A DNA stretch of 64,000 bases, from contig NZ_JABBXA010000002.1 of assembly GCF_014161445.1 (NCBI RefSeq), positions 310,001-374,000 on the forward strand, in the 5' to 3' direction. A program made the translations under genes and the position numbers. This DNA comes from Microbispora sp. H13382. Lineage in GTDB: Bacteria; Actinomycetota; Actinomycetes; Streptosporangiales; Streptosporangiaceae. Positions 34,004-41,169 of the stretch are shown here, one piece after another. Under the pieces are notes generated by a model. It was not told where the DNA came from. It saw only the letters and a program-made list of their open reading frames with translations, and made no database searches. The first letter of the stretch is position 1, and every line of letters starts with the position of its first letter.

Positions 34004-35170
34004 TCACCGTTTGACGGCCCGCAGCACGACGAACTTCGGGTCGCTCGCGACGACCTCGCAGCCGCCGAAGAGCCGGCGCAGCTTGACGTGGTAGCCGAGG
34101 TGGCGGTTGCCGACCACCCACAGCTCGCCGCCCCGGCGCAGCGCGGCGCGCGAGCCGTTGAACATCCGCCAGGCGGTCGCGTCGGTCCTGCCCCGGTGGC
34201 TGTGGAACGGCGGGTTGTTCAGGACCAGGTCGGCCGTGCCCGGAGGGAAGCCCGACAGGCCGTCGGCCGCCACGAACCGGGCGGTTGCGCCCGCCGGGGC
34301 GTTCGCCCGGAAGGTGGCCTCCGCCGAGGCCAGCGCCTGGTGGGACTCGTCGACGAACGTCACCTCGGTCTCGTCGCCGGCCAGCGCGGCGGCGAGCCCG
34401 ACGACCCCGTTGCCGCAGCCGAGGTCGACCACGTGCTCGCTCCCCGTACGCGCGGGCAGGTTGCGCAGCAGGAGCCGGGTGCCGGCGTCGAGGCGCTCGG
34501 CGGAGAAGACGCCGGCGTGGTTGACGACGGTCAGGCCGGAGACGACCCCGACGTCGGCGGGCAGCGCGTAGCTCCGCGGCCACGGGCTCACACCTCGGGG
34601 CAGCCCGGCGCCGGGCGAGCAGAAGATCAGCCGCGCCTTCTTCACCGCCAGCGAGGTCCGGGTCGGCCCGAGGACGCGTTCGAACAGCTTCAGCGTCGAG
34701 GTGTGGATCTCGGTGACCATCCCCGTGCCGACGACCACGGTGCCCTCGTGCACGTGCGGGGCGAGGCGGTGCAACTGGTCCTCCAGGAGGGCGAGGCTCT
34801 TGGGCACCCGCACCAGCAGCACGTCGATCCGTTCCGGCGGCGCGTCCCTGGTCGTGCGCAGCCTTACGGCGCTCGCGTCCAGGCCGTTGCGCTCCAGGTT
34901 GGCGCGGGTGGCCTGCTGACCGAGGAAGGAGTCGCTGATCTGGACCGGCCGGTGGACGGGGCGGTGCGCGGCGAGGGCGGTGACGAGGGCGCCCCACCGA
35001 TCGCCCAGCACGACCACGGTCCCCGACAGGTCCACCGGCCCGCCCTCGCGTTCGTCGAGGTGCCGCAGCAGGTATTCGTCGGCCGCGTCCCACGCGCGGA
35101 GCGGGTCGCGGGGGTCCTCGGGAAATCGGGCGAGGTCGAAGTCTCCCCGCGCCGTCGTCATACGGTCCAT
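34004..35170 (-). CDS. RlmG/RsmC-like rRNA (guanine-N2) methyltransferase
   Basis: This 388-residue protein has two related halves, as in RlmG and RsmC. The N-terminal half is a degenerate Rossmann domain (GTVVVLGDRWGALVTALAAH). The C-terminal half has the SAM site VVDLGCGNGVVGLAAA and the catalytic NNPPFH motif of N2-guanine methylation. The expected target is 23S or 16S rRNA in the cytosol. Its stop codon is immediately adjacent to the convergent DUF72 stop, with no spacer. Confidence 0.88.
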   Translation of the reverse strand: MDRMTTARGDFDLARFPEDPRDPLRAWDAADEYLLRHLDEREGGPVDLSGTVVVLGDRWGALVTALAAHRPVHRPVQISDSFLGQQATRANLERNGLDASAVRLRTTRDAPPERIDVLLVRVPKSLALLEDQLHRLAPHVHEGTVVVGTGMVTEIHTSTLKLFERVLGPTRTSLAVKKARLIFCSPGAGLPRGVSPWPRSYALPADVGVVSGLTVVNHAGVFSAERLDAGTRLLLRNLPARTGSEHVVDLGCGNGVVGLAAALAGDETEVTFVDESHQALASAEATFRANAPAGATARFVAADGLSGFPPGTADLVLNNPPFHSHRGRTDATAWRMFNGSRAALRRGGELWVVGNRHLGYHVKLRRLFGGCEVVASDPKFVVLRAVKR

Positions 35171-35247
35171 CAGAGCCTCAGGCTAGTGCCGCGGCCGACA
35201 AGGTTCGCCCGGGCGAGGATCGGCGGGAGGGGCACGAGTGCCCCGGC

Positions 35248-35958
35248 TCAGGGACGGCGGCGGGCCATCCAGAACCACATCGACGCCAGGGCCGCGATCG
35301 CGACGCAGGCGCCGACGGCCATGCCGGCGAAGAAGCCCGCCCCGTCACCGTCGGACGGCGCCAGCACAAGCCCGGGCGCGACCAGGGCGAGCAGGGCCAC
35401 GGCCATCAGCAGGTAGAAGCGCCGGCTGAAGAAGACGCTGCTCCGGGGCGCCGCGGGCGGCGAGTCGAGCTGCGCGGCAGGTCCCACGCTGGCGGCCCTG
35501 GGCCGCTTGAAGTACCGGTAGTACATCCAGGTGCCGCAGGGCTCCCAGCCCTCGGGCGCCAGCCGCGCCGCCAGCGCGCGGCCCCCGCCCGGAGGCACCA
35601 GTTCCCTGCGGTACTCCCATCGCTGCGGCCGTTCCGGATCGCGGTGACTGACGAACCTGCCGAGATGGTCGATCCGGTCGATCTCCCAGCCCTGGTCGCC
35701 GAACCGGGCCAGCGTCTGCCGGTCGGCGAAGATGTCCGCGGTCCACCGCCATTCGGTCGCGTCCGCCGGGTCGGCCTCGGGCGCGCGCGCCGTCAGCAAC
35801 TGCCCCGCGAAGTCGCCGACCGGCCCGAACTCCTCCTCCGGGTCGGCGCCGGTCTCCGCGACGTACGCGGCGAGGTCGGAGACGGTGGCCTCGACCTGCT
35901 CCGCGGGCACGCCGCCCTCGCGCAACAGGGCCTTCAGCTCGTCGAGGTAGGTGATCAC
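35248..35958 (-). CDS. HAAS/DUF2812-like membrane protein
   Basis: This is a 236-residue protein. The first 60 residues look like a HAAS-type helical domain (YLDELKALLREGGVPAEQVE). The middle resembles DUF2812 (WRWTADIFADRQTLARFGDQ then GWEI; WEPCGTWMYYRYFKRP). Two C-terminal membrane segments follow (YLLMAVALLALVAPGLVLA, AGMAVGACVAIAALASMWFW). The GTG start overlaps the PadR stop (GTGA), so the two are translationally coupled. Such PadR-coupled membrane proteins often respond to membrane-active compounds. Confidence 0.75.
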   Translation of the reverse strand: MITYLDELKALLREGGVPAEQVEATVSDLAAYVAETGADPEEEFGPVGDFAGQLLTARAPEADPADATEWRWTADIFADRQTLARFGDQGWEIDRIDHLGRFVSHRDPERPQRWEYRRELVPPGGGRALAARLAPEGWEPCGTWMYYRYFKRPRAASVGPAAQLDSPPAAPRSSVFFSRRFYLLMAVALLALVAPGLVLAPSDGDGAGFFAGMAVGACVAIAALASMWFWMARRRP

Positions 35959-36293
35959 TTCAGTCCTCCCGAGGCCAGCACTGTGCGTACGGACTCGTCG
36001 AACGCCAGCCACAGGCGGCCCTGCTCGGCCAGCGTCTGCCTGCCCTGTTCGGTCAGCCGGTAGTAGCGCCGGCCCGGCCCGCGCTCGGTCACCCGGAACT
36101 CGGCCGACACCAGGCCCGCCTCCTCCAGGCGGTTGAGCACGGGATAGAGAGTGCCGCCCCGGATCTGGCCGAGCCCGGAGCCGGCCAGCATCTTGGCGAT
36201 CTCGTAGCCGTAGTTCTCGCCCTCCGTCAGGGTGGCCAGCACCAGCAGGTCGAGGACGCCCTTGAGCCAACTCGCGCGGCGGTCGGTCGCCAT
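35955..36293 (-). CDS. PadR-family transcriptional regulator
   Basis: This 112-residue winged-helix protein has the PadR core: WLKGVLDLLVLATLTEGENY, GGTLYPVLNRLEEAGLV and GRRYYRLTEQGRQTL. It forms an operon with the HAAS-like membrane protein. The GGTAG-N5-CTACC repeat at 36310-36324, 17 bases upstream of its start, is a good autoregulatory operator, and a related repeat lies upstream of the CPBP protease gene. Confidence 0.9.
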   Translation of the reverse strand: MATDRRASWLKGVLDLLVLATLTEGENYGYEIAKMLAGSGLGQIRGGTLYPVLNRLEEAGLVSAEFRVTERGPGRRYYRLTEQGRQTLAEQGRLWLAFDESVRTVLASGGLK

Positions 36294-36309
36294 GACGTCA
36301 TCCTCGCAC

Positions 36310-36324
36310 GGTAGGAGTACTACC
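36310..36324. promoter_or_regulatory. Inverted repeat upstream of padR
   Basis: GGTAG and CTACC are perfect inverted arms around GAGTA. The site sits at about -17 to -31 relative to the PadR start codon and touches the stop of the upstream CPBP gene. Confidence 0.5.
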
Positions 36325-37046
36325 TAGACCGCTTGACCGACCGTCCCCCGGGGAGGTGCCGGCAGGCACACGAGCCCCCGGACGTCGATCAGGACGTGCA
36401 TCACGATCGGCAGCAACAGGCTGCCGGTCGCCAGGTACACGGTGGTGAGCCAGAAGCCGAGGAGAGCCACCACGGCCATGCCCTTCCAGCCCTGGTACCA
36501 GTGGCCCGCCACGAAGACCGCCAGGGCCAGGGCGGCGGCCGCGGTGGTGCTCAGGCCCAGGGCGCCGACGCCGAGCGCGATGAGCAGGCCACGGTAGACG
36601 ATCTCCTCGCAGACGCCCGCGGTGACCGCCATGCCCAGGCCGTGCCACCGCTCGGCGGAAGTGCGGGGCATCAACTCCGCCACGGCCGCCTGGCCCGGTA
36701 CGGCGCGGCCGGAGCGGGCCAGGCGGTGCAGCAGCACAGTGCCGATCACGATGGCGCCGGTCATGCCGGCGACCGCCGGGGCGATCTGGCTGAGGTGGGT
36801 CGGCGTCGCGAAGCCCAGATCCGCGGGGCGGATCCCCGGCGACAGCACCAGGATCAGCGCCGCCACGGCGACCCAGACCCACTCCTCGGCGATCCACAGC
36901 CGGTACGCGTGCACCAGCGCCCGGGGGTCGTGGTCGCGGCGGCGCGCCAGCCGGTCGTACTGCCGCCTGCCCAGCCACGGGGAGACGAAGGCCAGATAGG
37001 CCGTCAGCGGGGCCGCGAGGAGAAGGCTCGGAGCCGAGAAGCTCAT
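36324..37046 (-). CDS. CPBP-family intramembrane glutamic protease
   Basis: This is a 240-residue polytopic membrane protein. Motif 1 EEIVYRG carries the catalytic Glu pair, HWYQGWKG supplies motif 2-like residues, and a later His lies in PIVMHVLIDV. CPBP (Rce1/Abi-type) proteases cleave within or near the membrane and some act on peptides or bacteriocins. It lies directly upstream of the PadR/HAAS pair on the same strand and may be under the same regulator. Confidence 0.88.
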   Translation of the reverse strand: MSFSAPSLLLAAPLTAYLAFVSPWLGRRQYDRLARRRDHDPRALVHAYRLWIAEEWVWVAVAALILVLSPGIRPADLGFATPTHLSQIAPAVAGMTGAIVIGTVLLHRLARSGRAVPGQAAVAELMPRTSAERWHGLGMAVTAGVCEEIVYRGLLIALGVGALGLSTTAAAALALAVFVAGHWYQGWKGMAVVALLGFWLTTVYLATGSLLLPIVMHVLIDVRGLVCLPAPPRGTVGQAV

Positions 37047-37076
37047 GGATTGCCGCCCTTCTTACGTCAGGTTCAC

Positions 37077-37133
37077 GAGCTAGACGATAGAGCGAGCTAG
37101 TTAGGATTGCAATCTAGGTAGAGGGATAACTAC
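37077..37133 (-). promoter_or_regulatory. Repeat-rich promoter region of the CPBP gene
   Basis: Two GAGCTAG copies (37077-37083, 37094-37100), the palindrome GATTGCAATC (37105-37114) and GTAG-N8-CTAC (37118-37133) are packed upstream of the CPBP start. The last resembles the arms of the repeat before padR, which suggests one PadR regulon. This is inferred from pattern only. Confidence 0.4.
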
Positions 37134-37170
37134 TTCAGGGACGATCATCGGCTGTGCTAGCGTTCGCGGC

Positions 37171-37218
37171 ATGATGCGCGCGCTGACGACGACGCCGGAG
37201 ACCGTCCCGGCGCGCTGA
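37171..37218 (+). CDS. Thr-rich leader peptide of the threonyl-tRNA synthetase gene
   Basis: A 15-codon ORF, MMRALTTTPETVPAR, has threonine at positions 6, 7, 8 and 11, including three consecutive ACG codons. It ends 14 bases before a strong terminator and 94 bases before a threonyl-tRNA synthetase gene. Ribosome stalling at Thr codons when charged tRNA-Thr is scarce would favour read-through, the classic attenuation logic. Expression is inferred; the ribosome binding site is weak or absent, and either of two adjacent ATGs could start it. Confidence 0.65.
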   Translation: MMRALTTTPETVPAR

Positions 37219-37232
37219 CACGTACCTTCACC

Positions 37233-37262
37233 GAAGCCCCGGGGCGAGTGCCCCGGGGCTTC
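37233..37262 (+). terminator. Attenuator terminator before threonyl-tRNA synthetase
   Basis: GAAGCCCCGGGGC pairs perfectly with GCCCCGGGGCTTC around GAGT (13 bp). Two competing pairings are possible: GTCCCGG (37204-37210) with CCGGGGC (37239-37245), which breaks the left arm, and GACGACGACG over the Thr codons (37185-37194) with CGTCGTCGTC (37262-37271), just after the stem. That gives the mutually exclusive structures expected of an attenuator. Confidence 0.7.
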
Positions 37263-37312
37263 GTCGTCGTCCGGTCACTCGCCTCGCCGCGGACGAACGC
37301 GAGGAGACCGCG

Positions 37313-38545
37313 ATGCACGACCACCGCAAGCTGGGCCGCGAGCTTGGCCTGTTCGACACCGACCCGCTGATCGGCGCGGGGCTGCCCTACTGGCTGCCCG
37401 ACGGCGCCGTCATCCGGCACACCCTGGAGGAGTACATCCGCGACGCCGAACGGCGGGCGGGCTACCGGCACGTGTACTCCCCCGTGCTGGGCAAACGGGA
37501 GCTGTACGAGATCTCGGGGCACTGGTCCCACTACAGCGACGACATGTTCCCGCCGATGGACCTCGGGGGCGAGCAGGTCGTGCTGCGGCCGAGCCTGTGC
37601 CCCCATCACGCGTTGATCTACCGCTCCCGCTCGCACAGCTACCGCGAGCTGCCGCTGCGCGTCGCCGAGCTGGGCGGCATGTACCGCTCCGAGCTGTCGG
37701 GCGTGCTCGGCGGGCTCACCCGGGTTCGGGCGATCCAGCTCAACGACGCGCACATCTTCTGCACCCTCGACCAGGTCGCCGACGAGGCGGCCGGGGCCCT
37801 GGAGCTGATCCGGCAGGCGTACGAGGTGCTCGGCATCCGCCCGGTCCGCTACCGGCTCTCGCTGCCGGGGGCCGGCGGGAAGTACGTCGCCGCCCCCGAG
37901 ATGTGGCGGCGGGCGACCGCCATGCTGACCGGCGTCCTCGACCGCTCCGGGCTGGCGTACGAGGCCGTGGAGGGCGAGGCCGCGTTCTACGGCCCGAAGA
38001 TCGACGTGCAGATCGCCGACGGCGCCGGGCGCGAGGCGACCCTGTCCACCGTGCAGGTCGACTTCCACCAGCCCGAGCGGTTCGACCTGCGCTACGTCGG
38101 CCCGGACGGCGGCAGGCACCGGCCCGTCATGGTCCACCGCAGCATCATCGGCAGCGTGGAGCGGGCGGTCGCGCACCTCATCGAGGTGTACGGCGGCGCC
38201 TTCCCCACCTGGCTCGCCCCCACCCAGGTCGTGGTCCTGCCGGTGACCGAGGCCGAGGCGCCCCCGGCCGAGGCGCTCGTACGGCGCTGCGCCGAGCTGG
38301 GCCTGCGGGCGGAGGTCTCCGGTCCCGAGCAGGGCAGCCTGGGCGCCCGCGTCCGGGCCGCCCGGCTGGCGCCGTACCAGGCGGTGATCGGCGCGAAGGA
38401 GGCCGGGAGCGACCAGGTCGCGCTGCGCCTGCGCGACGGGCGCGCACTGGAGGCGATGCCCGCCGCCGAGGCGCTGGCCCGCATCGGCGCTCTCGCCGAG
38501 GCCCGCGCCGCCGACCTGTGGGAACCGGCCGTCCAGCGGGCCTGA
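37313..38545 (+). CDS. thrS: Threonyl-tRNA synthetase, short form without TGS and editing domains
   Basis: This is a 410-residue class II synthetase, against about 640 in the usual enzyme. It starts directly at the catalytic core (HRKLGRELGLFDTDPLIGAG, LPYWLPDGAVIRHTLEEYI). Motif 2 is YRSELSGVLGGLTRVRAIQL. The zinc ligands are kept: Cys in RPSLCPHH, His in NDAHIFC and His in MVHRSIIGSVER (motif 3). A C-terminal anticodon-binding domain follows (QVVVLPVTEAEAPPAEALVR). The N-terminal TGS and editing (N2) domains are absent, so it should not clear Ser-tRNA-Thr itself. It may be a stress or inhibitor-resistant second copy alongside a full-length enzyme elsewhere. Confidence 0.9.
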   Translation: MHDHRKLGRELGLFDTDPLIGAGLPYWLPDGAVIRHTLEEYIRDAERRAGYRHVYSPVLGKRELYEISGHWSHYSDDMFPPMDLGGEQVVLRPSLCPHHALIYRSRSHSYRELPLRVAELGGMYRSELSGVLGGLTRVRAIQLNDAHIFCTLDQVADEAAGALELIRQAYEVLGIRPVRYRLSLPGAGGKYVAAPEMWRRATAMLTGVLDRSGLAYEAVEGEAAFYGPKIDVQIADGAGREATLSTVQVDFHQPERFDLRYVGPDGGRHRPVMVHRSIIGSVERAVAHLIEVYGGAFPTWLAPTQVVVLPVTEAEAPPAEALVRRCAELGLRAEVSGPEQGSLGARVRAARLAPYQAVIGAKEAGSDQVALRLRDGRALEAMPAAEALARIGALAEARAADLWEPAVQRA

Positions 38546-38585
38546 CCGCGCGCTGACGACGCTGACGCCCCCCGGCGCCACGGGT

Positions 38586-39635
38586 TCACTCGTCGGCGAG
38601 TTGTGCGAACAGACGGGAGGCCTCGGGCTGCTTCCACTCGATCCGGTTCGGATCCCGCTCGGCGGGCCGCCACGGCACGGTCAGGGCCGTGACCCGGGTG
38701 CCGGCCCGCTGCACGTCCACGGCCAGCGTGAGCATGGCGTCCAGGTCCAGCCCCGCGTCGGTGGTGACCGACGTGGCGGCCACGCGGACGAAGGAGACCA
38801 GGGCGGCGGGCTCGCCGAGACGAGAGGCCTTCTTCAGCATCGCCTGCATCAGGGTCATGTTCCGCTTGATGCGGGCGATGTCGGAGCCGTCGCCCACGTA
38901 CCGCAGGCGCGCGTACGCCACCGCGGTCCGGCCGTCGACGAGGGAGCGGCCCGCGGGGAGCTTGAGCTTCGACTTGGGGTCGTCCACCGCGCGGGGGAGG
39001 GTGACCTCGACGCCGCCGAGCGCGTCGACCAGCTTCGCCAGGCCGTCGTAGCGGATGGCGACGGCGTGGTCGACGCGCACGCCCGTCGTGGTCTCCACCG
39101 TCTTCCACGCACAGGCCAGGCCACCGATCGCGTACGCCTGATTGATCATGTCGACGTGCGCGGCGACGGTCCGGCCGTCGGCGGACCGGCACTGTGGGAT
39201 CCGGACCAGGGAGTCGCGGGGCAGGCTGACGGCCGTCGCCCGCTTCCGGTCGGCGGACAGCCGCAGCAGGATGATGAGATCGCTGCGCTCCGCGGGGTTG
39301 CCGCCGTGCAAGGGCGGCTGGTCGGTGCCGAGGAGCAGCACCGTCAACGCCTCGCCCTGCTTGAACGGACGGTCTCCCGTGGCCGGCGTCAGGAGGTGCG
39401 CGCCGGTGCTCCCGCGCAGCAGCACGGTCGGCACCACGATCAGCGCGGCGGTGATCGCCGCGACCGCTGCCAGGGCGATCCAGCCCGCCCGGCGGCCGCC
39501 CGGCCACCTCGCCGGGCGCCGCCTGCGCCCGCCCGCCGCCTCGTCGAGCAGGCGGCTTCGCTGGCGTACGAGACCGGCGGGAGGCTCGTGCTCGAGACCC
39601 CGGCCGAAGTCGCGGAGCGTCGTGAGGTCGTCCAT
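38586..39635 (-). CDS. LytR-CpsA-Psr (LCP) family protein
   Basis: This 349-residue protein has a short cytoplasmic N-terminus (MDDLTTLRDFGRGLEHEPPA, then LVRQRSRLLDEA) that resembles the N-terminus of sigma-linked CU044_5270-type proteins. A membrane segment (GWIALAAVAAITAALIVVPT) and an extracellular LCP domain follow: VLLLGTDQ, RSDLIILLRLS, SLPRDSLVRIP, INQAYAIGG, VDHAVAIRYDGLAKLVDALG and YARLRYVGDGSDIARIKRNM. LCP enzymes attach anionic polymers to peptidoglycan. It follows an ECF sigma gene almost without gap, so the N-terminal part may act on that sigma factor. Confidence 0.85.
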   Translation of the reverse strand: MDDLTTLRDFGRGLEHEPPAGLVRQRSRLLDEAAGGRRRRPARWPGGRRAGWIALAAVAAITAALIVVPTVLLRGSTGAHLLTPATGDRPFKQGEALTVLLLGTDQPPLHGGNPAERSDLIILLRLSADRKRATAVSLPRDSLVRIPQCRSADGRTVAAHVDMINQAYAIGGLACAWKTVETTTGVRVDHAVAIRYDGLAKLVDALGGVEVTLPRAVDDPKSKLKLPAGRSLVDGRTAVAYARLRYVGDGSDIARIKRNMTLMQAMLKKASRLGEPAALVSFVRVAATSVTTDAGLDLDAMLTLAVDVQRAGTRVTALTVPWRPAERDPNRIEWKQPEASRLFAQLADE

Positions 39636-39637
39636 GG

Positions 39638-40228
39638 TCACTCCTCGTCCCGCAGCGGATTGGTGTGGCCGAGCGCCTCGCGCACCTTGCGACGGGCCCG
39701 GTTCAGGCGTGAGCGCACCGTGCCCACGGGGATGCCGAGTGCCTGCGCCACCTCGTCGTACGACAGGTCCGCCCACGCGATGAGCAGCAGGACGTCGCGG
39801 TCGCCCTTCGGCAGGCGCGCGAGCGCGGAGGCGAGCAGCGGGCGGACGGCCGTCGCGCGCACGCCGTCCTCCACCCGTTCGGCGGGGGACTCCGCGACGT
39901 CGTCGAGAGGACTGCGGGTGAGCGCGCGATAGCGCGCGGCCTCGTCGCGGTGGTGCCGGGAGACGAGCTTGCTGACGATGCCGAACAGCCAGGGACGGGC
40001 GTCCGGGCGGGTGAGGTCGTAGCGGTCCCGGCGCCCGAACGCGACGAGGAACGTCTCACCCACCAGGTCCTCGGCGACCTCCGGACCGAGTCGGCGGGAC
40101 ACGTAGCGGTAGAGCATCGCCGCGTAGCGGTCGAACAGCGCCGCGAACGCCTCGGGCCGCGCCCTTGACTCGGCGATCAGGTCCGAGTCCTGGCGTGGGG
40201 TGGCAAGGGGGATCATCAACGACACCAT
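39638..40228 (-). CDS. ECF-type RNA polymerase sigma factor
   Basis: This 196-residue protein has region 2 (FAALFDRYAAMLYRYVSRRL, EDLVGETFLVAFGRRDRYD, WLFGIVSKLVSRH) and region 4 (LARLPKGDRDVLLLIAWADL, SYDEVAQALGIPVGTVRSRL then NRARRKVREAL). It is upstream of and co-transcribed with the LCP gene (two bases between stop and ATG), which has AGGAG overlapping its end. The start may be at 40228 or at the second ATG, 40216. Confidence 0.88.
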   Translation of the reverse strand: MVSLMIPLATPRQDSDLIAESRARPEAFAALFDRYAAMLYRYVSRRLGPEVAEDLVGETFLVAFGRRDRYDLTRPDARPWLFGIVSKLVSRHHRDEAARYRALTRSPLDDVAESPAERVEDGVRATAVRPLLASALARLPKGDRDVLLLIAWADLSYDEVAQALGIPVGTVRSRLNRARRKVREALGHTNPLRDEE

Positions 40229-40317
40229 GGCATCGAGCCGGACCTAACTTCGGGAATCTGACAGCCATGTCTCGCCACTCGTGCCGCTGGGAGTTCACGG
40301 GCGCTACTCGCCGACGT

Positions 40318-40335
40318 ATACTCGCGAACGAGTAT
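40318..40335. promoter_or_regulatory. PadR operator, perfect inverted repeat
   Basis: ATACTCG-CGAA-CGAGTAT has perfect 7-base arms. It lies 10 bases before the start of the PadR gene, the typical place and sequence type (ATACT...AGTAT) for PadR autoregulation in actinomycetes. Confidence 0.65.
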
Positions 40336-40344
40336 CAGGATGGG

Positions 40345-41001
40345 GTGAGGCACTTGGCCGGACGGCGGAAGGTGAACAACCTGCTGGGCCTGGCCGTGCT
40401 CGCCACCGTCGTCGAGCGGCCGATGCACCCGTACGAGATGGCCACGCTGATCCGCGCCCGCGGCAAGGACCGCGACATGGGCGTCAAGTGGGGCTCGCTC
40501 TACACGGTCGTGCGCAACCTGGAGAGACACGGGTTCCTGGCCGTGGAGGAGACCGTGCGGCAGGGGGCGCACCCCGAGCGCACGATCTACCGCATCACCG
40601 ACGCCGGACGGGCGGAACTGGCCGACTGGGCGCGCGACCTGATCGCGACGCCGGAGCGGGAGCAGTCACGTTTCCAGGCCGGTCTGTCGGTGGGCGCCGT
40701 GCTGCCGCCGGACGAGCTGGCCGGCCTGCTGCGCCGGCGGCTGGCCCTGCTGGACGAGGACATCACCGCCCAGCGGGAGATGCTCGACACCGCACGCCGG
40801 GAGGTGCCGCGGCTGTTCCTCGTGGAGGCGGAGTACGAACTCGCCGTTCGTGAGGCCGAGGCGTCCTGGGTCCGCTCCTTCCTGGAGGAGCTGACCGCGG
40901 GGTCGTTCCCCGGCCTGGACCTGTGGCGGGCCTGGCACGAGTCCGGGCGGATGCCGCCGGAGGTGGCCGAACTCGCGGAAAGGGGCCGTACGACGGACTG
41001 A
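40345..41001 (+). CDS. PadR-family transcriptional regulator with C-terminal Vir domain
   Basis: This is a 218-residue protein. The winged helix is VNNLLGLAVLATVVERPMHP, YEMATLIRARGKDRDMGVKW, GSLYTVVRNLERHGFLAVEE and RTIYRITDAGRAEL. A long helical C-terminal domain for dimerisation (LAGLLRRRLALLDEDITAQR) places it in PadR subfamily 1. GTG 40345 is the most likely start, with TTG 40354 an alternative. It is followed by a hairpin and a methyltransferase gene on the same strand. Confidence 0.88.
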   Translation: MRHLAGRRKVNNLLGLAVLATVVERPMHPYEMATLIRARGKDRDMGVKWGSLYTVVRNLERHGFLAVEETVRQGAHPERTIYRITDAGRAELADWARDLIATPEREQSRFQAGLSVGAVLPPDELAGLLRRRLALLDEDITAQREMLDTARREVPRLFLVEAEYELAVREAEASWVRSFLEELTAGSFPGLDLWRAWHESGRMPPEVAELAERGRTTD

Positions 41002-41016
41002 ACTCGCAGGAACGGA

Positions 41017-41048
41017 CCCCGGCGAGGTGCGGGAACACCTGGCCGGGG
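41017..41048 (+). terminator. Hairpin between padR-like and methyltransferase genes
   Basis: CCCCGG with CCGGGG and, inside, AGGTG with CACCT form an interrupted stem. It could end the PadR transcript before the methyltransferase gene. Confidence 0.45.
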
Positions 41049-41169
41049 CCCGTGACCCCCGAACCGAAACCGCGGGCGGAATCCGGCCGGAAGGTGGCAA
41101 CCGCAAGGATATCCGGGCTCCCTCCGCGGGCCGGTTCGGACACGCATGATCCGGAACCGGAGGAGAACC

